Shown here one piece after another: positions 32,955 through 41,702 of a stretch of 64,000 bases of DNA; positions within the stretch are counted from its first letter, which is position 1; each line of letters begins with the position of its first letter. This DNA comes from DASUPK01 sp035265665 (GTDB lineage Bacteria; Actinomycetota; Thermoleophilia; Solirubrobacterales; 70-9), in the NCBI GenBank assembly GCA_035265665.1, contig DATFOK010000102.1:16390-80389 (forward strand), read 5' to 3'. The position numbers were made by a program, and so were the translations under genes. The notes under the pieces were generated by a model. The model was given only the letters and a program-made list of their open reading frames with translations. It was not told where the DNA came from and ran no database searches.

Positions 32955-34051
32955 AGGTGGCCGTCCTCGGCGCCGGCGGGACGATCGCACCGGCAATCGC
33001 CCACGACCTGGCCGAGTCCGAGGAGGTCACGACCATGCGCCTCCTCGACCTCGACCTGCACCGGGCTGAGGAGGTCGCGATCGAGCACGGGGGAGGAAAG
33101 GCGCAGGCTCGCCGAGCCGATGCGACGAACGACCTCGCCAAGCAGCTCGCCGGGATGGACGTGCTGGTGAACTCCGCCGCCTACCGGATCAACCTGGCCG
33201 CGATGCGCGCCTGCCTCGACGCGGGTTGTCACTACATGGACCTCGGCGGCCTCTACCACGTCACCGCCGAGCAGCTCGAGCTCTCACCGGAATTCGAGCA
33301 GCGCGGGCTGTTGGCGCTGCTCGGGATCGGCTCGGCGCCCGGCAAGACGAACCTGCTCGCCGCCCGGGCCATGCGCGAGCTGGCTGGCAGCCCGGCCTCG
33401 ATCTCGATTCTCGCGGCCGGACGGGATCTCGACCCGCCGGATGGCGTCAGCTTCCCCTACGCCGTCAGGACGCTGCTCGACGAGATCACGATGCCGCCGA
33501 TGGCGCTGATCGATGGCAGGCCGCGCGAGCTCGAGCCGCTGCAGGCGGGCCCCACCATCGACTTCGGCGAGCCGATCGGCGAGGGGGACACGATCTTCAC
33601 CCTCCACTCGGAGGTGCTCACCTTCGGCGAAAGCTTCAGCTGCCCGAACGTGACCTTTGCGCTCTCGCTGTCACCGAAGGTGCTCGAGAGCCTGGAGAAG
33701 CTGCGGGGGGCGAGCGAGGAGCGGATGGCCGAAGTTGCTCGCTCCGCATCGCCCCCCTCAGCAAAGACCACCTCCGTCCACGTTGTCGAGGTGACCGGAG
33801 AGGACGCCGTGGTCCGCGCCCGGAGCGTCACCCCGCCACACCAGGCCTGGGGTCTCGGGGGCGGCATCGTCTCGACCGCGACGCCGGCGGCGGCCGCGGT
33901 CAGGCTGCTGGCCCGGGGGGACATCGAGCGGCGCGGGGCGCTCCCACCGGAAGGCTGCATCGACCCGGATGGGATGTTCGGCGAGCTCGAGATGCGCGGC
34001 GTCCGGTTCGACTTCACCACCGCGCCGGTCGAGCGGGAGGCCGCCCTGTGA
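32951..34051 (+). CDS. Saccharopine dehydrogenase-like NAD(P)-binding protein
   Basis: 366 residues from GTG 32951, overlapping the PucR stop by 4 nt. The N-terminus MKVAVLGAGGTIAPAIAHDL is a dinucleotide-binding motif (GxGGxIA), followed by TMRLLDLDLHRAEE, where the acidic end of strand 2 favours NAD. CLDAGCHYMDLGGLYHV and LLALLGIGSAPGKTNLLAARAM are typical of the saccharopine dehydrogenase/carboxynorspermidine-type fold. Relatives reduce imines formed between amino acids or polyamines and keto acids. In an amine operon, a role in joining or splitting an amine conjugate is plausible but inferred. Overlaps the next gene by 4 nt. Confidence 0.83.
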   Translation: MKVAVLGAGGTIAPAIAHDLAESEEVTTMRLLDLDLHRAEEVAIEHGGGKAQARRADATNDLAKQLAGMDVLVNSAAYRINLAAMRACLDAGCHYMDLGGLYHVTAEQLELSPEFEQRGLLALLGIGSAPGKTNLLAARAMRELAGSPASISILAAGRDLDPPDGVSFPYAVRTLLDEITMPPMALIDGRPRELEPLQAGPTIDFGEPIGEGDTIFTLHSEVLTFGESFSCPNVTFALSLSPKVLESLEKLRGASEERMAEVARSASPPSAKTTSVHVVEVTGEDAVVRARSVTPPHQAWGLGGGIVSTATPAAAAVRLLARGDIERRGALPPEGCIDPDGMFGELEMRGVRFDFTTAPVEREAAL

Positions 34052-35178
34052 AGGTTGGTGTCCCCACCGAGATCAAGGAGGACGAGTACCGCGTCTCCCT
34101 GACCGCGGCCGGCGCGCGGGAGCTGCGGGAGCACGGCCACGAGGTTCTCATCCAGACCGGGGCGGGTGAGGGCAGCGCGATCTCGGACGACGCCTACGCC
34201 GCTCAGGGAGCGCAGATCCTCCCCGACGCGGCCGCTGTCTTCGAGCAGGCCGAGATGGTGTTGGGCGTCAAGGAGACGCAGCTGGGAGAGGTCGAGATGC
34301 TGCGCCCGGACCACACCCTGTTCACCTACCTGCATCTCGCCCCGGCGCCCGAGCTGACCAGGGCCCTGCAGGAGAGCGGCGCGACCTGCGTCGCCTACGA
34401 GACCGTCGAGGATTCGCAGGCGCGCCTGCCGCTGCTCGCCCCGATGAGCGAGATCGCCGGCAAGATCGCCACTCAGGCCGGCGCCTTCTTCCTGGAGAAG
34501 CCCCTCGGAGGCCGCGGGATCCTGCTTGGCGGCGTGCCGGGCGTCGCCGCCGCCACGGTGATGGTCATCGGCGGGGGCGCCGTCGGGATGAACGCAGCCT
34601 TCATCGCGATCGGGATGGAGGCCGACGTCTTCACCTACGACGTCAACATCGACAAGCTCCGCGAACTCGACGTCGCGTTCGGCGGCCGCGCCTCCACCGT
34701 CTACTCCTCGACGCTGGCGATCGAGGAGATGCTTCCGCGCGCCGACCTGGTGATCGGCGCCGTGCTGGTGCACGGGGCCAAGGCGCCGTACGTGGTTCGC
34801 CGCGAGCAGCTCAAGCTGATGAAGCGCAACGCGGTCCTGGTCGACGTGGCCATCGACCAGGGCGGCTGCTTCGAGACGTCTCATCCCACCACCCACCGCG
34901 ATCCGGTCTTCGAGGTCGAGGGGATCACCCACTACTGCGTCGCCAACATGCCCGGCGCCGTGCCTATCACCTCGACCTATGCCCTTACCAACGCCACGCT
35001 GCCGTACGTGCTGGCGCTGGCCGATCACGGCGTGGCCGAAGCCGCGCGACGGGACCCCGGGCTGCGGCTCGGCATCAACGTCGCGGCCGGTGCCGTCACG
35101 CACCCCGCCGTCGCCGAAGCCGTCGGTGTCGAGCACACTCCCGTCGAGGAAGTGCTCGGCCAAAAGCAGAAAGTCTGA
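34048..35178 (+). CDS. ald: Alanine dehydrogenase
   Basis: 376 residues from GTG 34048 (GTGA overlap). MKVGVPTEIKEDEYRVSLTAAG is the signature start; GVKETQLGE near 74 and FTYLHLAPAPELTRAL near 93 carry the substrate-binding Lys and catalytic His. The NAD motif is VMVIGGGAVGMNAAFIAIGM near 170-189, followed by DVNIDKLRELD. DQGGCFETSHPTTHRDPVF near 269 gives the catalytic Asp. It deaminates L-alanine to pyruvate and ammonium (or the reverse). Beside a pyruvate-dependent aminotransferase its likely job is to recycle alanine to pyruvate. Confidence 0.95.
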   Translation: MKVGVPTEIKEDEYRVSLTAAGARELREHGHEVLIQTGAGEGSAISDDAYAAQGAQILPDAAAVFEQAEMVLGVKETQLGEVEMLRPDHTLFTYLHLAPAPELTRALQESGATCVAYETVEDSQARLPLLAPMSEIAGKIATQAGAFFLEKPLGGRGILLGGVPGVAAATVMVIGGGAVGMNAAFIAIGMEADVFTYDVNIDKLRELDVAFGGRASTVYSSTLAIEEMLPRADLVIGAVLVHGAKAPYVVRREQLKLMKRNAVLVDVAIDQGGCFETSHPTTHRDPVFEVEGITHYCVANMPGAVPITSTYALTNATLPYVLALADHGVAEAARRDPGLRLGINVAAGAVTHPAVAEAVGVEHTPVEEVLGQKQKV

Positions 35179-35192
35179 CCAAGGAGGAACAA

Positions 35193-36665
35193 ATGGAATC
35201 CGCCACCGCGGAGCAGCAGAAGAAGGATGCGACCGAGGTCCTCGACCTCAAGAACATGATCGGCGGCGAGTTCGTCGATCCGGCCGAGGGCAAGACCGAG
35301 GACGTGATCAACCCGGCCACCGGCGAGGTGATCGGGCACTCACCCCTCTCCACGGAGGAGGACGTCGACCGGGCCGTCAAGGCGGCGCGCGAGGCGTTCG
35401 AGACCTGGCAGTACACGACACCGTCCCACCGCCAGGAGCTTCTTCTGAAGCTCGCCGACGGGTTCCAGGAGCGGGCCGAGGAGATCACCGACTGGGAGAC
35501 CAGGGACGCGGGCAAGCCGCGCCAGGCGATGTTCGACGAGGAGATCCCCCCGATGGTGGATCAGCTCCGCTTCTTCGCCGGAGCCGCTCGGACGATGGAG
35601 GGGCGCGCCGCGGGTGAGTACATGGAGGACCACACCTCCTATATCCGCCGCGAGCCGGCTGGCGTGGTGGGCCAGATCACCCCCTGGAACTACCCGCTGA
35701 TGATGGCCGTCTGGAAGATCGGCCCCGCGCTCGCCACCGGGTGCACCCTCGTCCTCAAGCCGGCCGAGACCACCCCGGTGACGACGCTCAAGATCCTGGC
35801 CGAGCTGGCGGCCGAGATCTATCCGCCCGGCGTCATGAACTTCATCGGCGGCCATGGCGACCCCGCGGGCGCTTCGCTGGTCACGCACCCCGAGGTCGCC
35901 ATGGTCTCGCTGACCGGCTCTCCGGAGACCGGCAAGTGGATCGCCGAGCACGCGGCGCCCAGCCTGAAGAAGGTCCATCTGGAGCTCGGCGGGAAGGCGC
36001 CGGTGATCGTCTTCGACGACGCCGACATGGAGCTGGCGATGGAGACGATCGCCGGAACCGGCTACTTCAACGCTGGCCAGGACTGCACCGCGGCGACCCG
36101 CGTGCTGGCCTCGAAGGGCGTCTACGACGACGTCGTCTCGGGCCTCGCCGAGCAGGCGAAGGACTACAAGACCGGCGACACGTTCGACCCCGACACCGTG
36201 CTTGGTCCGGTCAACTCCGAGCGCCAGCGCGACCGCGTCGAGGGCTTCCTGAAGGACGCGAACGGCGCCGAGATCGTCACCGGCGGGAAGCGCCCGGATC
36301 TGCCGGGCTACTTCCTCGAGGCGACGGTGGTCGCCGGCCCGAACCAGGACGACCGGATGATCCAGGACGAGATCTTCGGCCCGGTGATCACGGTTCAGTC
36401 CGTCGACGACGAGGCGAAGGCGATCGAGTGGGCCAACGGTGTGCGCTACGGCCTGGCGTCATCGGTGTGGACCAAGGACGTCGGCCGCGCGATGCGCGTC
36501 TCGAAGGCCCTGAAGTTCGGTTGTGTCTGGGTCAACGACCACATCCCGATCGTGGCCGAGATGCCGCACGGCGGCTACAAGCAGTCCGGGTATGGCAAGG
36601 ACCTCTCGGTCTACGCCTGCGAGGACTACACGCACATCAAGCACGTGATGGTCAATCACGCGTAA
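35193..36665 (+). CDS. Aldehyde dehydrogenase, aminobutyraldehyde/betaine-aldehyde type
   Basis: 490 residues; ATG 35193 has CCAAGGAGGAAC upstream. Catalytic residues: Asn in ITPWNYPLMM near 162, KPAETTPVTTL near 185, LTGSPETGKWIAEH near 238, LELGGKAPVIVFDDAD near 263 (Glu), GQDCTAATRV near 295-304 (Cys) and DEIFGPVITVQ near 391. WVNDHIPIVAEMPHGGYKQSGYGKDLS at the C-terminus is characteristic of gamma-aminobutyraldehyde dehydrogenases (PatD/Prr). It would oxidise the aminotransferase's aldehyde product, e.g. 4-aminobutanal to GABA. Last gene of the five-gene operon. Confidence 0.92.
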   Translation: MESATAEQQKKDATEVLDLKNMIGGEFVDPAEGKTEDVINPATGEVIGHSPLSTEEDVDRAVKAAREAFETWQYTTPSHRQELLLKLADGFQERAEEITDWETRDAGKPRQAMFDEEIPPMVDQLRFFAGAARTMEGRAAGEYMEDHTSYIRREPAGVVGQITPWNYPLMMAVWKIGPALATGCTLVLKPAETTPVTTLKILAELAAEIYPPGVMNFIGGHGDPAGASLVTHPEVAMVSLTGSPETGKWIAEHAAPSLKKVHLELGGKAPVIVFDDADMELAMETIAGTGYFNAGQDCTAATRVLASKGVYDDVVSGLAEQAKDYKTGDTFDPDTVLGPVNSERQRDRVEGFLKDANGAEIVTGGKRPDLPGYFLEATVVAGPNQDDRMIQDEIFGPVITVQSVDDEAKAIEWANGVRYGLASSVWTKDVGRAMRVSKALKFGCVWVNDHIPIVAEMPHGGYKQSGYGKDLSVYACEDYTHIKHVMVNHA

Positions 36666-36689
36666 CCGGCTTGCGCCGGCGGGCGGGGG

Positions 36690-37907
36690 CTAGCCCTTCG
36701 CCCGCTGGCAGTAGCCGTATGAGGTGAGGTTCGCCGGGCCGAAGTAGCCGAACGCGCTCGCGGTGGTGGTGCCGTCGTCGTTCAGCGAGTTGCCGGTGTA
36801 GAAACCGTTGCGCGAGTCGAGCGCGAAGCCGGTGCTGGTCAGCCGCAGGTTCCGGGGGCAGGGCGGAGTTGTCGCGTCGGCGGTCGTGCCCTGCGCGACC
36901 GCGGTCGGAGCCGAGACCACCTCGGTGAGGATCGGGCGCTTCTTCCTGACGCAGTAGGCGATCGAGGTGAGCTCGCCGCCGCCGGTCGTGCCGGTCCCGA
37001 TGAAGGCGCTGCCCGTCACCTTCCAAGCCCTCGTGCCGACTGCCCGAGATTCGGTCACATAGTTGCCGCCGTCGCTCGCGAAGTTCGTGCGCTGGAAGCC
37101 GCCGGTGATCAGCTGCTGGCCCTTCGGGCAGCGGGCGATCGCCGACTTCGTCTGACCCGGCAGGATGAAGACGGTCTTGTGCGGCGTTGGGTTCTGCGGG
37201 ATCTGCCCCCGGGCGCAGACGGCCTGGACGGTGACGTTCCGGGGGGTCGTCGAGTCCCAGCTGAGGTCGTAGAGGACCGTCGTGACGTGGAAGCCGCGCT
37301 GGGCACCGAGCCGCTCGAATGAATGCGGATAGACGCCCTCACCGTCCGAGCCGGGAGGCTGGTTGACGAGCATCCCGCCGCCGATCGGATAGGTGTTACC
37401 GGGACAAAGTGTCGTGAAGCGGTCAGCGTGGTCCGGTCCGGCGGTCTTGAAGGTCTTGGAGAGGATCCTGATGCCGCGGGGCGGCCCCGGCTTTCCCGGC
37501 TCGACCCTGGGACCCCGCCTGCCCTGGACCCGGATCGTGCCCAACGCCGAGTTGAGGATGTAGAGGCCGGACGAGTCGCGCAAGGCCATCATCACCTTGT
37601 TGCACGTCGTGCCGCGGCGCAGGACGAAGACCAAGTCGTTACGCGGGAGTGACCCCGCGCCCCTCGCTACGCCGACCTTGCGTCCGCGCGGGTCCTTCGT
37701 GATCTTTCTCGCCAGCTGCTGCGCGGGCGGATAGCAGCCGTCCTTGGAGATCGAGCGGAAGTAGAGGGCGATCTTGAACGCGTTCTCGAGCTTCGTCGTG
37801 GCCGGGTTGTGGCCGGCCCCGGTACGGCCGGCGTGAGCCGCCTGCGAGCAGGCGAGGACGCCTGCCAGGACGGCGACCGCGGTGGCGAGTCGAAGCGAGT
37901 TCCGCAC
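36690..37907 (-). CDS. Secreted hypothetical protein with repeated Cys-Pro motifs
   Basis: 405 residues from GTG 37907. A signal peptide (LATAVAVLAGVLACSQAAHAG) precedes a domain of about 110 residues with FKIALYFRSISKDGCYPPAQQL. The C-terminal part holds three related units beginning with Cys: LCPGNTYPIGGGMLVNQ near 180, RCPKGQQLITGGFQRTN near 263 and PCPRNLRLTSTGFALDS near 353, each followed by YP/YxT aromatic strands and a Cys-ending strand (AVCARG, AYCVRK, GYCQRA). This suggests a tandem beta-domain stabilised by disulfides. LACS could act as a lipobox, but the better cleavage site is AHA-G. No known function. Confidence 0.65.
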   Translation of the reverse strand: MRNSLRLATAVAVLAGVLACSQAAHAGRTGAGHNPATTKLENAFKIALYFRSISKDGCYPPAQQLARKITKDPRGRKVGVARGAGSLPRNDLVFVLRRGTTCNKVMMALRDSSGLYILNSALGTIRVQGRRGPRVEPGKPGPPRGIRILSKTFKTAGPDHADRFTTLCPGNTYPIGGGMLVNQPPGSDGEGVYPHSFERLGAQRGFHVTTVLYDLSWDSTTPRNVTVQAVCARGQIPQNPTPHKTVFILPGQTKSAIARCPKGQQLITGGFQRTNFASDGGNYVTESRAVGTRAWKVTGSAFIGTGTTGGGELTSIAYCVRKKRPILTEVVSAPTAVAQGTTADATTPPCPRNLRLTSTGFALDSRNGFYTGNSLNDDGTTTASAFGYFGPANLTSYGYCQRAKG

Positions 37908-37909
37908 GA

Positions 37910-38678
37910 TCAGGATTTAACACACCTCCTGACGAGAAAGAGCGCTCCCAGGATCGGCGTCACTCCGGCGAGCGCGAAGGGCCACCAGGTAATCCCCCCG
38001 TCCGAGTCCGCCGACGCCGCGGCCGCCTTGGGTGGGCCACCCGGGAGGACCTGGGCGAGGAAGTTCGCGTAGGCATCGGCGCCGGTGAATGTTTGGGTGG
38101 AAGAGATCGGGCAGGAACCAGGCGCCCGGCTTCTGCTCGGCCTAGTGGTGCACCCGGCTGTACTCGACCCAGTCGAGCAGCAGAATCCGGTGCGGGAACT
38201 GCTTCCGGGCCTTGAAGAAGATGCCCGTGTCGGGGCGGGTGGGCGGCCCGTGTCCGCGTTGTACTCCGTGACCAGCCCCAGGACCCGCTTCTTGCCGAGC
38301 ATCCGGAGCGCTTCGGAGATCAGGTCCGGATTGACGCCGCTGTTGCCGTAGTCGTTCACCAGGACGAGGTGCGGCAGCTTGCCCTTCCTGCGAAGCTTGG
38401 CGGCGACCTCGATCGCCTCCTTGAAGCCCCGGCAGCCCCGCGCGTTGACGGAGCAGCCGACCGCGTTCAAGTTCGGGATCGGCAGCAGCACGGTCGAGTC
38501 GCCGATCATGATCGGCGGCATGCCCTTCGGGTTGGGATTCACATGCGCCTCGCCCCCGGTGCACTCCTTTGCAGCCGAAGGCGGGTTCCCCGGCGCCGTG
38601 AGCGGCGACCGCGAGCGTCAGTGCCGCGACCAGCACGAGTGCAAGAGCGATCGTCTGTGATCCTCCCCGGCTGGCCAC
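37910..38678 (-). pseudogene. Frameshifted SGNH-hydrolase-like secreted protein
   Basis: The sequence is a recognisable protein broken across frames. GTG 38678 opens a signal peptide (TIALALVLVAALTLAVAAHG) ending FGCKG. The continuation is in another frame: PPIMIGDSTVLLPIPNLNA (the GDS nucleophile motif), LPHLVLVNDYGNSGVNPDL (the N of block III). A switch to the first frame gives IFFKARKQFPHRILLLDWVEYSRV, then back to the second frame gives TFTGADAYANFLAQVLPGG and a C-terminal membrane anchor ALAGVTPILGALFLVRR, stop at 37910. Near 38085 the expected D-x-x-H block (LPDLFHPN) is seen only in a third frame. At least three shifts make it inactive. It follows the second pot operon on the same strand. 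Confidence 0.75.
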
Positions 38679-38691
38679 CGGACAAGGCTAG

Positions 38692-39537
38692 TTACGGAAT
38701 TGCCGTGCTCTCGGCGATGGCGCCGGCGCCACCCGCGCGCGCGGCGACGCCTTCCTCGCGCGTCAAACGGTGCGCGAGGTAGACCGGGATGATCGAGAGC
38801 AGCACCACGATCAGCGCCACGACGTTCGTGATCGGCAGCTGCTGCCCGCGGAACAGGTTGCTGTAGATCCAGATCGGGAGGGTCTCGTCACCGGCGCCGA
38901 GCGTGAACGTGGTCACGATGATCTCGTCGAAGGAGAGTGCGAACGCCAGCAACCCCCCGGCGACCAGCGCCGTCTGCATGCTGGGCAGCGTGACGAAGCG
39001 AAAGGTCTGCCAGGTGTGAGCGCCCAGGTCAGCGGACGCCTCCTCGAGGTTCGCCGAGACCCGGCGGAGCCGGGCGATCACGTTGTTGTAGATGACGACG
39101 ATGCAGAAGGTGGCGTGTCCGACGATGACGGTGAACAGGCTCAGGCTGATCCCGAACACCTGCGTGAAGGTGTCGCTGAAGGCGAGGCCGGTGACGATTC
39201 CCGGCAGTGCGATCGGCAAGACCACGATGAATGAGATCGTTTCTCGCCCGAAGAACCGGTGCCTGGCAACGGCCATGGATGCGAGCGTGCCGAGCACCAG
39301 CGCGATCACGGTCGCCACCGCACCGACCTTGACCGAGGTGAAGAGAGCGTCACGCGCGCCCGAGTCCTTGATCGCCTCGCCGAACCACTCGGTGGTGAGA
39401 CCGTCCAATGGCCACTTGAGGGTCGTTCCGCCGTTGAACGCGTAGACCGCGACCACGATCAGGGGGATGTAGATGAAGGCGAGTGTGATGCCCACGCCCA
39501 CGCGCAGCAGGTTCCTGGTTGCCGGTGAGAGCCTCAT
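38692..39537 (-). CDS. potC: Second polyamine-type ABC permease (PotC-like)
   Basis: 281 residues, six membrane spans. VGVGITLAFIYIPLIVVAVYAFNG opens the protein and the coupling loop is EEASADLGAHTWQTFRFVTLPSMQTALVAGG at about 165-195. FDEIIVTTFTLGAGDETLPIWIYSNL matches PotC. It overlaps potB2 by 4 nt. About as similar in length and motif layout to the 25532 gene as to any PotC, but with different loop residues, so this is a separate transporter and not a recent duplicate. Confidence 0.9.
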   Translation of the reverse strand: MRLSPATRNLLRVGVGITLAFIYIPLIVVAVYAFNGGTTLKWPLDGLTTEWFGEAIKDSGARDALFTSVKVGAVATVIALVLGTLASMAVARHRFFGRETISFIVVLPIALPGIVTGLAFSDTFTQVFGISLSLFTVIVGHATFCIVVIYNNVIARLRRVSANLEEASADLGAHTWQTFRFVTLPSMQTALVAGGLLAFALSFDEIIVTTFTLGAGDETLPIWIYSNLFRGQQLPITNVVALIVVLLSIIPVYLAHRLTREEGVAARAGGAGAIAESTAIP

Positions 39538-40433
39538 AGGTGCTCGAACGCGCCCAGCCGCCTGGCGATCAGGAGGTAGATGATCATCACGATGATCGGG
39601 ACCGTCGCGAAGGCGGACGCGAGAGGCAGGTTGTTGGTGTGGTCCGTGAAGACGACGTTGCCGATGAACTGCGTGTCGGGGGAGACCAGCGATGGCGTGA
39701 TGTAGTCGCCCATCGTCAGTGAGAAGGTGAAGATTGAGCCCGCGACGATCGCTGGGAAGACGAGGGGCAGCACCACCCGCCTAAAGGAGTTCCAGGGCTT
39801 GCCGCCGAGATCCTCCGACGCCGAAATCAGGGAATTCGGGATTCGCTCGAGACCCGCGTAGATCGGCAGGATCATGTAGGGGAGCCAGAGGTAGCTCTCC
39901 ACGAGCCAGACGGCGGTGGTCCCGTAGCCGGGTCCATCGAGGCCGATCGGGTCCAGGGCCCAGTTGACGATCCCTCCCGACGAGAGCATCGTCCGCCAGG
40001 CGTAGACCTTGACCAGGTAGAAGGACCAGAGCGGCATCAGGACTGCCACGAGCAGCAATCCCTTCATCCGTGGGCTGGCGACCTTCGCCATGTAGAAGGC
40101 GATCGGGAAGGCCAGGATCACGTCGGTGAGGGTCGCCGCCGCCGCGATCCCGATCGTTCGCAGGGCGACGTCCTTGTAGACCGGGGTGTCGATCAGCTCC
40201 CTGTAGTTGTCGAAGCTGAACCCCTTGACCAGCTCGCCGCTCAGGGCGTCGACCGACCAGAAGGCCGCGATCAGCAGAACGATCAGCGATCCGATGTAGC
40301 CGATCACGAGCCATCCGACCGGACCGGCCAGCAGGGCGCCCGCCTGGAGGCGAGAGCGGCCGTGGAAGAGGTCGGCGAGCCTGCGGCCCGCCGACCTCTT
40401 CTCCTCGCCGGCTGCTACGCCGGCTGCTTCCAC
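39534..40433 (-). CDS. potB: Second polyamine-type ABC permease (PotB-like)
   Basis: 299 residues with a cytoplasmic N-terminus of about 45 residues before GWLVIGYIGSLIVLLIAAFW. YKDVALRTIGIAAAATLTDVILAFPIAFYMA and MKGLLLVAVLMPLWSFYLVKVYAWRTML are PotB-like spans. The EAA loop reads SLISASEDLGGKPWNSFRRVVLPLVFPAIVAG near 205-236. It overlaps the start of potC2 (39534-39537), indicating coupled translation. Confidence 0.9.
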   Translation of the reverse strand: MEAAGVAAGEEKRSAGRRLADLFHGRSRLQAGALLAGPVGWLVIGYIGSLIVLLIAAFWSVDALSGELVKGFSFDNYRELIDTPVYKDVALRTIGIAAAATLTDVILAFPIAFYMAKVASPRMKGLLLVAVLMPLWSFYLVKVYAWRTMLSSGGIVNWALDPIGLDGPGYGTTAVWLVESYLWLPYMILPIYAGLERIPNSLISASEDLGGKPWNSFRRVVLPLVFPAIVAGSIFTFSLTMGDYITPSLVSPDTQFIGNVVFTDHTNNLPLASAFATVPIIVMIIYLLIARRLGAFEHL

Positions 40434-40449
40434 GGCCGGTGCTTCATGC

Positions 40450-40474
40450 GGTGATCTCTACGGCCGAAATCACC
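40450..40474. promoter_or_regulatory. Stem-loop at the end of potD2
   Basis: GGTGAT (40450-40455) and ATCACC (40469-40474) pair perfectly across a 13-nt loop and overlap the potD2 stop codon, mirroring the hairpin found after the first potD gene. Confidence 0.4.
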
Positions 40475-41702
40475 CCTTGATCTCGGTCCACGCGGCGTCC
40501 CACTCGTTGTTGTCCTTGCAGACCTCGCCGCGGTCGTCACCGCAGTCCGCAAGTGGCGTGATCCAGTAGTAGACCTTGTCCCAGAACGCAGGATCGTCCG
40601 CGTGGTAGTTCGTGCAGAACTGCGGATCCGGCGGCAGCTCGTCGGCCTTGGCGGCCTGAGCCAGCGTGTCGGCTTCGCACGACTTGCTCTGGGCCGGCGC
40701 CTCACCGAAGTACTGGGCGACTTCAGCATTCGCCAGCGGCGAGATGATGAAGTCCATCCACCTGTACATGCAGTTCGGGTGCTTGGCCTCCGAGCTGATC
40801 ATCCAGGTGTCGGACCAACCGGTCGCGCCCTCTTCGGGCACGAACCCCTGGTTGGGACCAGGTGCCTCAACCGGCGCCTTCTCGGCGAGCAGGCTGAAGT
40901 ACTGGTACTGCCAGGTGGTTCCGACGACCACGTCGCTGTTTGCGAACGACTGGATCTGCTTCGCTGCATCGGCCCAGTACTCGCCGACGTTCGCCTTCTG
41001 CTGTTTCAGCAGATCGACCGCCGCGTTGAACTGCTCCTCGTCGAGCTCGTATGGGTTGTCGATTCCCAGATCCGGGTTGTGCGCCTTCAGGTAGACGGCG
41101 GCGTCGGCGATGTAGACCGAGTCGTCATAGACGCTGATCTTGCCCTGGTACTTGGACGCCTGGTTCGGATCGAGGATCACTCCCCATGACGTCGGGGCGG
41201 GCGTCACCTCGTCGGAGTTCCACATGAGCAGGTTCGCACCGCGCCCGTGAGGAATTCCGTACGGCGTGCCGTCGACCGTGTTGTACGGCTGGTTCTTGAG
41301 GTCCTCGAAGATGGTCTCGTAGTTCGGGACCAGGTCGAGGTTGACCGGATCGACGTCGTCGCCGGCGACCAGCCGGAGCGACGCGTTGCCGGATGCCGAG
41401 ACGCCGTCGTACTGACCGGATCGCATCAGGTCCACCATCTCGCTGGAGGTGCCGGCTTCCTTCAGATTGATCTTGCAGCCCGTCTGCTGCTCGAAATCGG
41501 ACTGCCACGGGTCCGCGACGTAACCTGGCCAGGCGATCAGGTTCAGCTGGCCTTCGCCGGCCCCGACCTCCGTGGGTGCACCACTGGTGCCGCCGCTGTC
41601 ATCGTCGTCCCCGCCGCAGCCGGCGATAACCAGCATGGTTGCGAGTAGCCCGGCGACTATCGCCGCGGGCACCCAGGCGGGGTGAGCTCTAGATCTGCTC
41701 AC
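40470..41702 (-). CDS. potD: Second polyamine-type binding lipoprotein (PotD-like)
   Basis: 410 residues from GTG 41702, with GGAGAAGGACA upstream. AAIVAGLLATMLVIAGCGGD is a lipoprotein signal with lipobox VIAGC. LNLIAWPGYVADPWQSDFEQQTGCKINLKEAG opens the type II binding fold; VSASGNASLRLVAGDDVDPVNLDLVPNY and SSEAKHPNCMYRWMDFIISPLANAEVAQYFGEAPAQ follow. Five or more Cys in the C-terminal half (e.g. FCTNY, LADCGDDRGEVC) are unusual for PotD and may form disulfides. Overlaps the end of potA2 by 14 nt. Confidence 0.88.
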   Translation of the reverse strand: MSRSRAHPAWVPAAIVAGLLATMLVIAGCGGDDDDSGGTSGAPTEVGAGEGQLNLIAWPGYVADPWQSDFEQQTGCKINLKEAGTSSEMVDLMRSGQYDGVSASGNASLRLVAGDDVDPVNLDLVPNYETIFEDLKNQPYNTVDGTPYGIPHGRGANLLMWNSDEVTPAPTSWGVILDPNQASKYQGKISVYDDSVYIADAAVYLKAHNPDLGIDNPYELDEEQFNAAVDLLKQQKANVGEYWADAAKQIQSFANSDVVVGTTWQYQYFSLLAEKAPVEAPGPNQGFVPEEGATGWSDTWMISSEAKHPNCMYRWMDFIISPLANAEVAQYFGEAPAQSKSCEADTLAQAAKADELPPDPQFCTNYHADDPAFWDKVYYWITPLADCGDDRGEVCKDNNEWDAAWTEIKG

